Assembly (NCBI GenBank): GCA_002478945.1
Contig: DLKM01000016.1
Span: 1 to 59,310, forward strand
Length of the DNA: 59,310 nt
Reading direction: 5' to 3'
Source of the DNA: Christensenella sp. UBA7588
GTDB lineage: Bacteria > Bacillota > Clostridia > Christensenellales > CAG-917
Shown: in pieces, positions 25,260-31,717 of the stretch
How the letters are laid out: each line of letters starts with the position of its first letter
Numbering within the stretch: the stretch's first letter is position 1
Position numbers and translations under genes: made by a program
Notes under the pieces: generated by a model
Databases searched by the model: none
Told to the model about the DNA's origin: nothing
What the model saw: the letters and a program-made list of their open reading frames with translations, nothing else

Positions 25260-25316
25260 GCTTGACACTATGATACTCTTATAAAACAAAGGTGTCAAGC
25301 GTTTTTGCTCGACACC
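25260..25316 (-). promoter_or_regulatory. Overlapping terminator and promoter with nested inverted repeats
   Basis: On the minus strand the hairpin GGTGTCGAGC / GCTTGACACC (25316-25291) plus T-rich sequence ends the aminopeptidase transcript. Its second arm contains the -35 TTGACA (25298-25293) of the next promoter; -10 TATCAT is at 25275-25270 after 17 bp. A second GTGTCAAGC copy at 25260-25268, inverted to 25292-25300, frames that promoter. The ylxM-ffh operon starts here. Confidence 0.7.
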
Positions 25317-25374
25317 CCGATATTTTTTATAAATTAAATAGAGTATAGTGTACAATAGAGTTTATAAAAACATT

Positions 25375-26601
25375 TTAGAAAGCCCAGTTGCCGTTGCGGA
25401 AGATAGCCACAACCTCTCCGCTCCTCGTTATTGCATCTATATCGAGGTCTTGCGAACCTATCATAAAGTCGACGTGGATAATTGAATCGTTGATGCCTTT
25501 TTCACGACATTGGTCAAGAGTGAGATTTGCGAAATCTTTGATACAATTTTCAAATCCTCTGCCGAATGCAAGGTGGCAACACGCGTTTTCGTCAAACAAA
25601 GTATTGAAGAATGTTATCTCGCTGTTGCGGATAGGCGAATCGTAAGGAACGAGAGCGCACTCGCCGAGATATGCGGCGTTTTCGTCCATAGAAATCATTT
25701 GTTTGAGCAAATCTTCTCCCTTTTCGGCGTGAACTTCCACCGCCTTGCCGCCTTCGAAACGAACGGAGAAATTCTCGATAAGCTGTCCTCTGTAGGAAAG
25801 CGGACGAGTTGCGTGTACAACGCCCTCTGCCTGTCCTTTCATCGGAGAAGTAAATACTTCTTCGCTCGGGATATTAGGATTGAATTCCACACCGCCGAGA
25901 GTATCCTCGCTACCACCCAAAAAGAGTGCGTCATCAATCAAGCCGACAGTAAAATCCGTGCCGTTAGATGACGTATAATGCAGTTTTTTGATTCCGAGCG
26001 AATTGAGATATTCGCATCTTGCCTTGAGGTCCGCATTGTGGTCCTCCCACGCCTTAACGGGGTCGTCTCCGTCCGCTCTCGAGGTATACAAAATCGCATT
26101 CCAAAGTTTTTCAACCGCCTTGCTTTCTCTTTCGTTCGGGAAAACTTTTTTCGCCCACGCTTTACCCGGTACTGCGGCTATACACCATTGATATTTGTTT
26201 TCCATCTTATCGCGCAAAGGTTTGATGACGGGATACCTTGCCTGTTGCGCTTTGGACACTTTTTCTTGATTGATGCCCTTAAGTCCGTCGGGGTCGTCCG
26301 ATTCGATATAAATTACCGCAGGCAAAACGTCCACTTTGTGTTGGAGTTTTTCAAGCTCCCACTTCTCGATTGTAGAAAGCGTTTTTACCGAACGATAACG
26401 ATAATTCACTTTTGCAAGAGGCTGATAGCTCCACTCCACGATTACTTTGCCCGCGCCTGCACGGTAGCATTCCTCTGCCACCATTTTGACAAATTCGGGT
26501 TGGTCGAGAGACGCATTGATATAAACCTCTTGCCCCTTTTGGACGTTTGCGCCCTTTTTTGCAATAAGTTTTGCAAATTTTTGCATTGTAGTTTTTTTCA
26601 T
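25375..26601 (-). CDS. Aminopeptidase, family M29
   Basis: 408 residues from ATG 26601, preceded by AGGAG; the longer frame has no support. M29 metallo-aminopeptidases (AmpS, PepS, aminopeptidase T) open with KFAKLIAKKGANVQKGQEV and carry metal ligands in the C-terminal half: SSNGTDF, GGVEFNPNIPSEEVFTSP, EVHAEKGEDLL, LGECAL and the late HLAFGRGF and HVDFMIG blocks. All are present. It trims N-terminal residues from peptides in the cytoplasm. Single gene with its own promoter and terminator. Confidence 0.93.
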   Translation of the reverse strand: MKKTTMQKFAKLIAKKGANVQKGQEVYINASLDQPEFVKMVAEECYRAGAGKVIVEWSYQPLAKVNYRYRSVKTLSTIEKWELEKLQHKVDVLPAVIYIESDDPDGLKGINQEKVSKAQQARYPVIKPLRDKMENKYQWCIAAVPGKAWAKKVFPNERESKAVEKLWNAILYTSRADGDDPVKAWEDHNADLKARCEYLNSLGIKKLHYTSSNGTDFTVGLIDDALFLGGSEDTLGGVEFNPNIPSEEVFTSPMKGQAEGVVHATRPLSYRGQLIENFSVRFEGGKAVEVHAEKGEDLLKQMISMDENAAYLGECALVPYDSPIRNSEITFFNTLFDENACCHLAFGRGFENCIKDFANLTLDQCREKGINDSIIHVDFMIGSQDLDIDAITRSGEVVAIFRNGNWAF

Positions 26602-26631
26602 AACAATGACTCCTATATATTTACTGACAAT

Positions 26632-26659
26632 ATTGTAACATATATTGCGAGATTGGCAA
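26632..26659 (-). promoter_or_regulatory. Promoter of the M29 aminopeptidase gene
   Basis: Minus strand: -35 TTGCCA (26659-26654), 16-bp spacer, -10 TACAAT (26637-26632), about 30 bases before the ATG. Confidence 0.55.
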
Positions 26660-26689
26660 GTAAATGACACCGAGTGCCGACGGTCGTCT

Positions 26690-26734
26690 CTAAAAACATA
26701 AAAGTCCACATTTCTTAAAATGAGGACTTTTATG
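26690..26734 (-). terminator. Terminator after the GNAT gene
   Basis: CATAAAAGTCC / GGACTTTTATG stem (11 bp) followed on the minus strand by TTTTT, just downstream of the TetR-GNAT pair. Confidence 0.8.
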
Positions 26735-26742
26735 CTTGGATA

Positions 26743-27489
26743 CTATTTGCTAATCAATTTTTCAAAAGAATTGGCATTTAATATCGTATTCGATACAAAT
26801 TTTCCATTATAAAAATTAGCCCAGTTGTTGAATATACAAGGTGCGTTTTTGGCTTTTTCCAAAGAATCGATTTTAACGAAGTTGATAGCAACGTTATTCT
26901 CTTTTGCATATTTCGATAATTCTTTTATCTCATACTCCACATAAGGACACTCATTGCTATAATAAATCGTAAAGTCTTGATTGTCTATTTTCATATTTTT
27001 GGCATTATTGTTAAATTTGGGCGTTTCACTCGGCTCAAATCGAAACGCCAACAATTCATAATCGCCTATTTCATCGACGACTTCAAAGCCGTAATGAATA
27101 AAGAACTCTTTTTCGCCGATAAAAGGCTTTTTCTTTTTTGAAGTTAAAGTGCAAATACCACTCATCCCTTTTTCTTTAGAATCGTTGATTGCATATTCCA
27201 ATAATTCACTTGCAATACCTTTGCCCTTAAAACTTCCGGCAACCCATAAGCAATAAATATATTCGTAATTCTTCCCGCTAATAGGCACCCACGCCGTTTC
27301 TATCGGCTCATATTCAATAAACGCTTTTCCTCTAGCATTTAACTTTCTAAAAACATGTCCTTCTTCCAACTTGTTTTTAATCCACGCTTTTTTAACGGCA
27401 ACACCTATTTGATGCTTTTTATCTCCTATAGCACAACAAATATGCTCGTCATCAATATTTTCCAATGTCAAATTTATATAATCATTCAT
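26743..27489 (-). CDS. GNAT acetyltransferase with YoaP-like C-terminal domain
   Basis: 248 residues. The N-terminal GNAT fold (about 1-150) has the acetyl-CoA loop VAGSFKGKGIASELL (about 89-103). The C-terminal part (about 165-248), IDNQDFTIYYSNECPYVEYEIKELS, looks like the thioredoxin-like YoaP domain found after some GNATs. The substrate is unknown; homologues are often next to regulators and may detoxify small molecules. It begins one base after the TetR stop, so the two are one operon. A+T content is higher than in the surrounding housekeeping genes, suggesting later acquisition. Confidence 0.85.
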   Translation of the reverse strand: MNDYINLTLENIDDEHICCAIGDKKHQIGVAVKKAWIKNKLEEGHVFRKLNARGKAFIEYEPIETAWVPISGKNYEYIYCLWVAGSFKGKGIASELLEYAINDSKEKGMSGICTLTSKKKKPFIGEKEFFIHYGFEVVDEIGDYELLAFRFEPSETPKFNNNAKNMKIDNQDFTIYYSNECPYVEYEIKELSKYAKENNVAINFVKIDSLEKAKNAPCIFNNWANFYNGKFVSNTILNANSFEKLISK

Positions 27490-27490
27490 A

Positions 27491-28060
27491 TTATTTTACT
27501 CCCTCCAACGATTTTATTCCGTTCACGATTATTTCTAACGACAAATCAAAACTTTCTTTAATCGATACGGGATAACCGAAAGAATTGTTATTTACAAGCA
27601 AAGAAAATCCCTCCAAAAAACTTCTCAACGTTCTAACGATATGGTTTATATTGACATCGCTTATATCCAAAGGTTTCATTACTCTAAATATAGTATTAAA
27701 AAGTCTTGTAGTTGTTTTATCTTTGTCGGCACTTTCATATTTGTTATACCAAAGCATAGCTGTAAAGACGCCTTTATTTGCGACAGCATAATTATAAAAA
27801 GCGTAACACATATTCTTTATGGCGTCGTATCCCGATACCCCAACGGCGGAATCAAGCATTTTTTCTTCCATTTGCTTCCAACCGTAAACCATAAGTCTTT
27901 GCCTCACTTCATCGAGACTGCTTATGTGGTTATACAAAGACGGCGATTTGATATTCAATTCTTCGGCAATGGTTTTGAGCGACAAATTGTTCAATCCGTC
28001 CCTATTTGCAATAACGGCAGAAGTTTCGATAATAAGTTCATCGCTAATATTGTTTTTCAA
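27491..28060 (-). CDS. TetR-family repressor
   Basis: 189 residues if started at TTG 28060, which has GGAGG eight bases upstream. The ATG at 28075 is only about 10 bases from the predicted transcript start and its own first codons form that GGAGG, so TTG is preferred. HTH: LSLKTIAEELNIKSPSLYNHISSLDEVRQRL. The C-terminal ligand domain resembles the WHG/TetR_C type with a WYNKYES stretch. It should repress its own operon with the GNAT gene; the ligand is unknown. Confidence 0.88.
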   Translation of the reverse strand: MKNNISDELIIETSAVIANRDGLNNLSLKTIAEELNIKSPSLYNHISSLDEVRQRLMVYGWKQMEEKMLDSAVGVSGYDAIKNMCYAFYNYAVANKGVFTAMLWYNKYESADKDKTTTRLFNTIFRVMKPLDISDVNINHIVRTLRSFLEGFSLLVNNNSFGYPVSIKESFDLSLEIIVNGIKSLEGVK

Positions 28061-28091
28061 CGTATTATCCTCCATAACTAATCGTAATATA

Positions 28092-28120
28092 ATTTTAACT
28101 AATTCGATTAGTTATGTCAA
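28092..28120 (-). promoter_or_regulatory. TetR operon promoter with operator in the spacer
   Basis: Minus strand: -35 TTGACA (28120-28115), 17-bp spacer, -10 TAAAAT (28097-28092). The 19-bp perfect inverted repeat TAACTAATTCGATTAGTTA (28096-28114) fills the spacer, so a bound repressor would exclude RNA polymerase. A further half-site (TAACTAAT) occurs at 28077-28084. Confidence 0.85.
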
Positions 28121-28221
28121 GAATAAAAAAGAAATTATGAAAATTATCTCTCTTGCAAAACGGCAACGATTGTTTTACGTTACTATCAAATGACGTAAAG
28201 CGCACTATTTAGATGAAGAAC

Positions 28222-28330
28222 AAATAAAAAAAGCGCACAAAAGTGCGCCACCAAGCAGGCAATCTTACGAAACGACAGTACGACTATAATTCTGCCGAGA
28301 GCGATAGTAAAGATTGACTGCGCGGTTAGA
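28222..28330 (-). ncRNA. Candidate terminator-bounded structured RNA
   Basis: In the gene-free stretch 28076-28404. On the minus strand a long stem GCAGTCAATCTTTAC (28321-28307) / GTAAGATTGCCTGC (28268-28255) encloses about 38 bases and is followed by an ideal terminator, GCGCAC-tttt-GTGCGC plus seven T (28248-28226). The oxidoreductase terminator lies upstream, so the element would be a separate or read-through transcript. No clear promoter was found, so it could also be a relic palindromic repeat. Confidence 0.4.
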
Positions 28331-28407
28331 GGTAAAAAAATCTAGCGTGGCTCTCCGAGTTGTGCAAACTTTTGCACAACTCGGTTGCCACAGCAACGAT
28401 TTTTTTA
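28331..28407. terminator. Long bidirectional terminator hairpin after the oxidoreductase gene
   Basis: GTGGC..CCGAGTTGTGCAAA / TTTGCACAACTCGG..GCCAC with a loop of two bases, flanked by seven A and seven T. It begins at the stop codon of the oxidoreductase gene. Confidence 0.8.
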
Positions 28408-30456
28408 CAGTTTCATTGCGACGTCCCAAGCACCCCAAATAACAGTCCTCAAATTGCCGACTTTTGCACTGTCGCCGACAACGTGAACGTGCTTGCCTTC
28501 CGCGGCAACGGGTGTGGGAATGTAACCGACGGACATAATGACGGAATCTGCGGGAATCTCAAACTCTTTGCCGTCCTTTGACACTTTGACGCCTTTATCC
28601 GTGATGGACTTAAGAGCAGTCTTAAGATATACGGGAACTTTGTTGAGCGCAAAGTATTCACGCAAATACGAGGAGTTTGCAAGGCAAACGCCCTTAACCG
28701 CGATAAGGTCGTTCTTCATCTCGACGATTGTGGGATGTTTACCTCTCAAGTGCAATTCGTATGCGATTTCGCATCCTGTCAAGCCACCGCCGATGATAAC
28801 GACGTTGTCGCCGACTTCTTTCTTGTCAAGCAAGAAATCGCACGCTTCCACAGCCTTTTCAATGCCGGGGATGTTGATTTTTCTTGCAACGGCACCTGTT
28901 GCGACGACGATTTCGTCTGCGTCGAGTTTGCTTATATCCTTGACTTCGGTATTGTACTTCACTTCGATGCCGAGGTCTTTGATTTGTTTTTTATACCAAG
29001 CGATAAGTTCTTTATCTTTCTCTTTGAACGAGGGAGCTGCCGCCGCTACGAAGATACCGCCGAGGTCGTTGCCTTTCTCGTAAATCGTAACTTTGTGTCC
29101 TCTGAGAGTTGCGACTCTTGCAACTTCCATACCGCCGATACCACCGCCGATAACTGCGATTTTCTTTGCTTTCTTTGCGGGAACAATCTTGTATTTTTTG
29201 GATTGCATCGTGTGCGGATTGAGTGCGCAACGAGCCATACCTGCCGTATCGGAAAGGTCTTGTTCGTTCGGAACGCCCTCCCAATGCGCCATATTGAAGC
29301 AAGCGTTATGGCAGCAGATGCAAGGCATAATGTCGTTTTCGCGACCTTGCATAAGTTTGGTTACCCACTCGGGGTCGGTAAGGAACTGACGTGCGACGCC
29401 CATACCGTCGATTTTGCCTTCTTCGATTGCTTTGGCTGCGACTTCGGGAGTCATACGGCCTGCGCAAACGACGGGAATATCAACGACTTTTTTGATTTCT
29501 TCGCAGTCCTCGAGGTTGCAGTTTTGAGGCATATATACCGGCGGATGCGCCCAGTACCACGCGTCGTAAGTACCGTTGTCCGAGTTGAGCATATCGTAGC
29601 CTGCGTCTTGCAACATTTTTGCCGCAATCTTGCTTTCTTCCATATCTCTGCCGACTTCGACGTAGTCCTCTCCGGGGAGCGCGCCTTGACGGAAGCCTTT
29701 GGTCTTGGATACTACGGAGTATCTCAACGAAACGGGATAATCGTCGCCGCAGACTCTCTTGATTTCTTTGACGATTTCAATGGGGAAACGGTATCTGTTC
29801 TCGATTGAGCCGCCGTATTCGTCCGTGCGTTGATTTGTATATTTCATCGTGAACTGGTCAAGCAAATAGCCTTCGTGTACCGCGTGAATTTCAACGCCGT
29901 CAACGCCTGCGTCTTTGCACATTTTTGCGGTTTTACCGAACGCCTTGATAAATTCGTGAATCTCCTCTACCGTCATTGCGCGAGAAGGTGCGTTGTCGCT
30001 CCAACGATTTGGGTTGGGGCTTGCGCTCATCGTGAGTTGGTCGATGTTGATAAACGGTTTTGCGATTGCACCCAAAACTTTGTTGGTGGCAAGCATCTCC
30101 ATCATCGAGGAGATTGCAAAAGAACGACCGAAACCTGCGGTAAGCTGCACGAACATCTTTGCGCCCGTCTTGTGCAACTCGTCCATAAACGGCTTGAGTT
30201 GTCTGAAGGAACTTTTGCTCTTGTAAAGCCAATTTCCGCCGATAACGTTTCTAATCGGTGCAATGCCGGGCAATACGAGACCGACATTGTTTTTTGCGCG
30301 GTCGAGAAGGAAGTTTGCCGCTTCTTTGTCGAAGTGATGCGGCTCCATCCAACCGAAAATAGAGGTTCCGCCCATAGAAGTCAGAACGATGCGGTTTTTG
30401 ATTTCGCAGTTCTTGATTTTCCACGGCGTAAACAAGCTTTGATACTTAGAATCCAT
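28405..30456 (-). CDS. Old-yellow-enzyme / FAD-dependent oxidoreductase (2,4-dienoyl-CoA reductase type)
   Basis: 683 residues. Domains: FMN-binding TIM barrel (about 1-360; GVDGVEIHAVHEGYLLDQF is typical), a 4Fe-4S site (CICCHNACF, plus a distal Cys in MARCALNPH), then FAD- and NAD(P)-binding Rossmann parts starting at KKIAVIGGGIGGMEVAR (about 434) and VVIIGGGLTGCEIAYE. Electrons pass NAD(P)H-FAD-FeS-FMN to reduce an activated C=C bond. Relatives include FadH, BaiCD/BaiH and trimethylamine dehydrogenase; the true substrate (enoyl-CoA, bile acid, plant phenolic or other) cannot be told. AGGAGG site; single gene with its own terminator. Confidence 0.88.
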   Translation of the reverse strand: MDSKYQSLFTPWKIKNCEIKNRIVLTSMGGTSIFGWMEPHHFDKEAANFLLDRAKNNVGLVLPGIAPIRNVIGGNWLYKSKSSFRQLKPFMDELHKTGAKMFVQLTAGFGRSFAISSMMEMLATNKVLGAIAKPFINIDQLTMSASPNPNRWSDNAPSRAMTVEEIHEFIKAFGKTAKMCKDAGVDGVEIHAVHEGYLLDQFTMKYTNQRTDEYGGSIENRYRFPIEIVKEIKRVCGDDYPVSLRYSVVSKTKGFRQGALPGEDYVEVGRDMEESKIAAKMLQDAGYDMLNSDNGTYDAWYWAHPPVYMPQNCNLEDCEEIKKVVDIPVVCAGRMTPEVAAKAIEEGKIDGMGVARQFLTDPEWVTKLMQGRENDIMPCICCHNACFNMAHWEGVPNEQDLSDTAGMARCALNPHTMQSKKYKIVPAKKAKKIAVIGGGIGGMEVARVATLRGHKVTIYEKGNDLGGIFVAAAAPSFKEKDKELIAWYKKQIKDLGIEVKYNTEVKDISKLDADEIVVATGAVARKINIPGIEKAVEACDFLLDKKEVGDNVVIIGGGLTGCEIAYELHLRGKHPTIVEMKNDLIAVKGVCLANSSYLREYFALNKVPVYLKTALKSITDKGVKVSKDGKEFEIPADSVIMSVGYIPTPVAAEGKHVHVVGDSAKVGNLRTVIWGAWDVAMKL

Positions 30457-30596
30457 AAATTCCTCCTGGATAAATTGTTATACAAATGTATTTTACATTA
30501 TTAAATAATAAAAATCAATACGGAATTGATAAATATTTATCAAAAAACCGCAATTATTTAAGCACAAATGCGGATTTGATTCCTATCTCTGTTTAT

Positions 30597-30626
30597 AAAC
30601 AAAAAACACATCTCAACGATGTGTTT
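30597..30626 (-). terminator. Terminator of tRNA-Glu
   Basis: AAACACAT-CGTTGAG-ATGTGTTT then a T run on the minus strand, a few bases after the encoded CCA. Confidence 0.8.
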
Positions 30627-30631
30627 CGTTT

Positions 30632-30707
30632 TGGTACCCCCATAGGGAATCGAACCCTAGTTTCCGCCGTGAGAGGGCGACGTCTTGAACCGCTTGACCA
30701 TGAGGGC
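30632..30707 (-). tRNA. tRNA-Glu (anticodon CTC)
   Basis: 76 bases including the encoded CCA. Acceptor GCCCTCA pairs with TGGGGGT (with two G.U pairs), the anticodon loop is CTCTCAC (anticodon CTC) on a CGCC/GGCG-type stem, and the T arm CTAGGGTTCGATTCCCTA is standard. The body resembles Glu tRNAs. Glu-CTC is usually a second, non-essential isoacceptor beside TTC. Confidence 0.93.
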
Positions 30708-30799
30708 AAATCGATATTGCTTTGTGATAATAGCATAATTTACTACCTTATGCAAGCGAAATTGTGATTTTTTTGTGAATAAATCAAAATGTTTTTATA

Positions 30800-30877
30800 T
30801 CAGAACCACGCACCGCCGAAAAAGCCAATCAACCCTGCCAGCCCGAATATCGATAAAAGCACAATCAAAAAATTCAT
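30800..30877 (-). CDS. 25-residue hydrophobic micro-protein
   Basis: ATG 30877 is preceded by GGAGGTGG (30888-30881) at ideal spacing. The product begins MNFLIVLLSIFGLAGL, then IGFFGGAWF, a single membrane helix with a Gly-rich, aromatic C-terminus. This loosely recalls tiny TM proteins such as the YjcZ type of bacilli, but no family can be claimed. Too short for usual gene callers. It is divergent from the leader RNA of the zinc-ribbon gene. Confidence 0.6.
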   Translation of the reverse strand: MNFLIVLLSIFGLAGLIGFFGGAWF

Positions 30878-30929
30878 ATTCCACCTCCGTTATCTCTATA
30901 TAGTATGCATTTGACGGCGCAATCTTGAC

Positions 30930-30957
30930 TTGACAATTCCCCTCTATATGCTATAAT
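30930..30957 (+). promoter_or_regulatory. Promoter of the structured-leader transcript
   Basis: -35 TTGACA (30930-30935), 16-bp spacer, -10 TATAAT (30952-30957). The expected start, about 30964, is exactly the first base of the P1 stem of the leader. Confidence 0.85.
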
Positions 30958-30963
30958 CACATC

Positions 30964-31100
30964 GTCACATCAAATTTAATAAAATCTCACAGACTACATA
31001 AGGCAGTCTTGTTTCCGCGTATAATCTGTGAGGTTATTTGGTGTGACAACTAAGCGAGAAACAACTGTATGTGTCATCTCGCTGGGATGGCACATTTTTT
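30964..31100 (+). ncRNA. Structured leader RNA with terminator: riboswitch/attenuator candidate of unrecognised class
   Basis: P1: GTCACATCAAAT (30964-30975) pairs with ATTTGGTGTGAC (31036-31047), 12 pairs with one G.U. P2: AATCTCACAGA (30983-30993) pairs with TCTGTGAGGTT (31025-31035), 11 pairs with one G.U, stacked on P1 on the 3' side with a 7-base bulge on the 5' side and a 31-base apical region. Downstream, TGTGTCAT (31070-31077) / ATGGCACA (31087-31094) plus TTTTTT is an intrinsic terminator; AGCGAG (31053-31058) can pair instead with CTCGCT (31078-31083) in its loop, giving a mutually exclusive hairpin. The coding region starts at 31119. I do not recognise a known class. Confidence 0.6.
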
Positions 31101-31118
31101 ATTTAGGAGGAAACAAAA

Positions 31119-31628
31119 ATGAAAGATGTATCAAAACTCGGTTCTTACACTTGGATTTCAATTTGTGAAAAACTCATACTGATAACCACCATCGTGCTGG
31201 CAGTTGCGTTTTTTATTATGGGAATCACGTTTAGCGTAGTATTCGACATTGCGTGGATGTTTCTCCCCGTTTTCATAGGCGGAGCGTTGATTTGTTTGGC
31301 AAATTACTTTTTCGGAATGCTTCTGCTCTCCGTTTTTCACAACATTTATAGAATAAAAATGAATACGGAAAAACAATCTTCTCAAGAAAGCGGCAATATG
31401 TTCAAAAATATGAACAAAATCATCACTCCGAAGCCGTCTACGCCTCCAACCGTCACACAAAATAAAGACTTGCAATCCGTCAATAATAACGCACATCAAT
31501 CTACACAAACGCAAAGCACCGAAGAAATAAATTCCTATGCGGAACGCGTTTCAATCTGTCCGAGTTGCTTTGCAAAAAACAGTTCGACGGCTACCGTCTG
31601 CAAAGAATGCGGTTGTCCGTTAAAATGA
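31119..31628 (+). CDS. Two-TM protein with C-terminal zinc ribbon
   Basis: 169 residues, family unknown. Two membrane segments (about 19-40, 46-70), a Gln/Ser/Thr/Asn-rich linker (about 80-140) that is probably disordered, and a zinc-ribbon knuckle pair CPSC (147-150) / CKEC (161-164). Both termini are likely cytoplasmic. Zinc-ribbon ends of this sort are common in small bacterial membrane proteins but seldom have a known job. AGGAGG site. Expression appears to depend on the terminator-bearing leader just upstream, which is the best clue to its role. A strong terminator follows. Confidence 0.8.
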   Translation: MKDVSKLGSYTWISICEKLILITTIVLAVAFFIMGITFSVVFDIAWMFLPVFIGGALICLANYFFGMLLLSVFHNIYRIKMNTEKQSSQESGNMFKNMNKIITPKPSTPPTVTQNKDLQSVNNNAHQSTQTQSTEEINSYAERVSICPSCFAKNSSTATVCKECGCPLK

Positions 31629-31639
31629 AAACGCAAATA

Positions 31640-31676
31640 CAAAAGCGCGTCGCAAATGCGACGCGCTTTTATTATA
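31640..31676 (+). terminator. Terminator after the zinc-ribbon gene
   Basis: AAAAGCGCGTCGC-aaat-GCGACGCGCTTTT, a perfect 13-bp stem. Confidence 0.9.
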
Positions 31677-31717
31677 AAACGATTGTTTTTTTTGAGTATC
31701 TAATCAGATAAATCGGT

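Noticed and set aside
30964..31047. Retron-type or transposon inverted repeats
   Set aside because: No reverse transcriptase or transposase is near, and the arms begin exactly at the predicted transcript start, which fits a leader RNA better.
30964..31100. T-box riboswitch (because of GGGATGGCAC before the T run)
   Set aside because: The T-box core (TGGNACCGCG) and a Stem I specifier loop are missing, and the gene downstream is not tRNA- or amino-acid-related.
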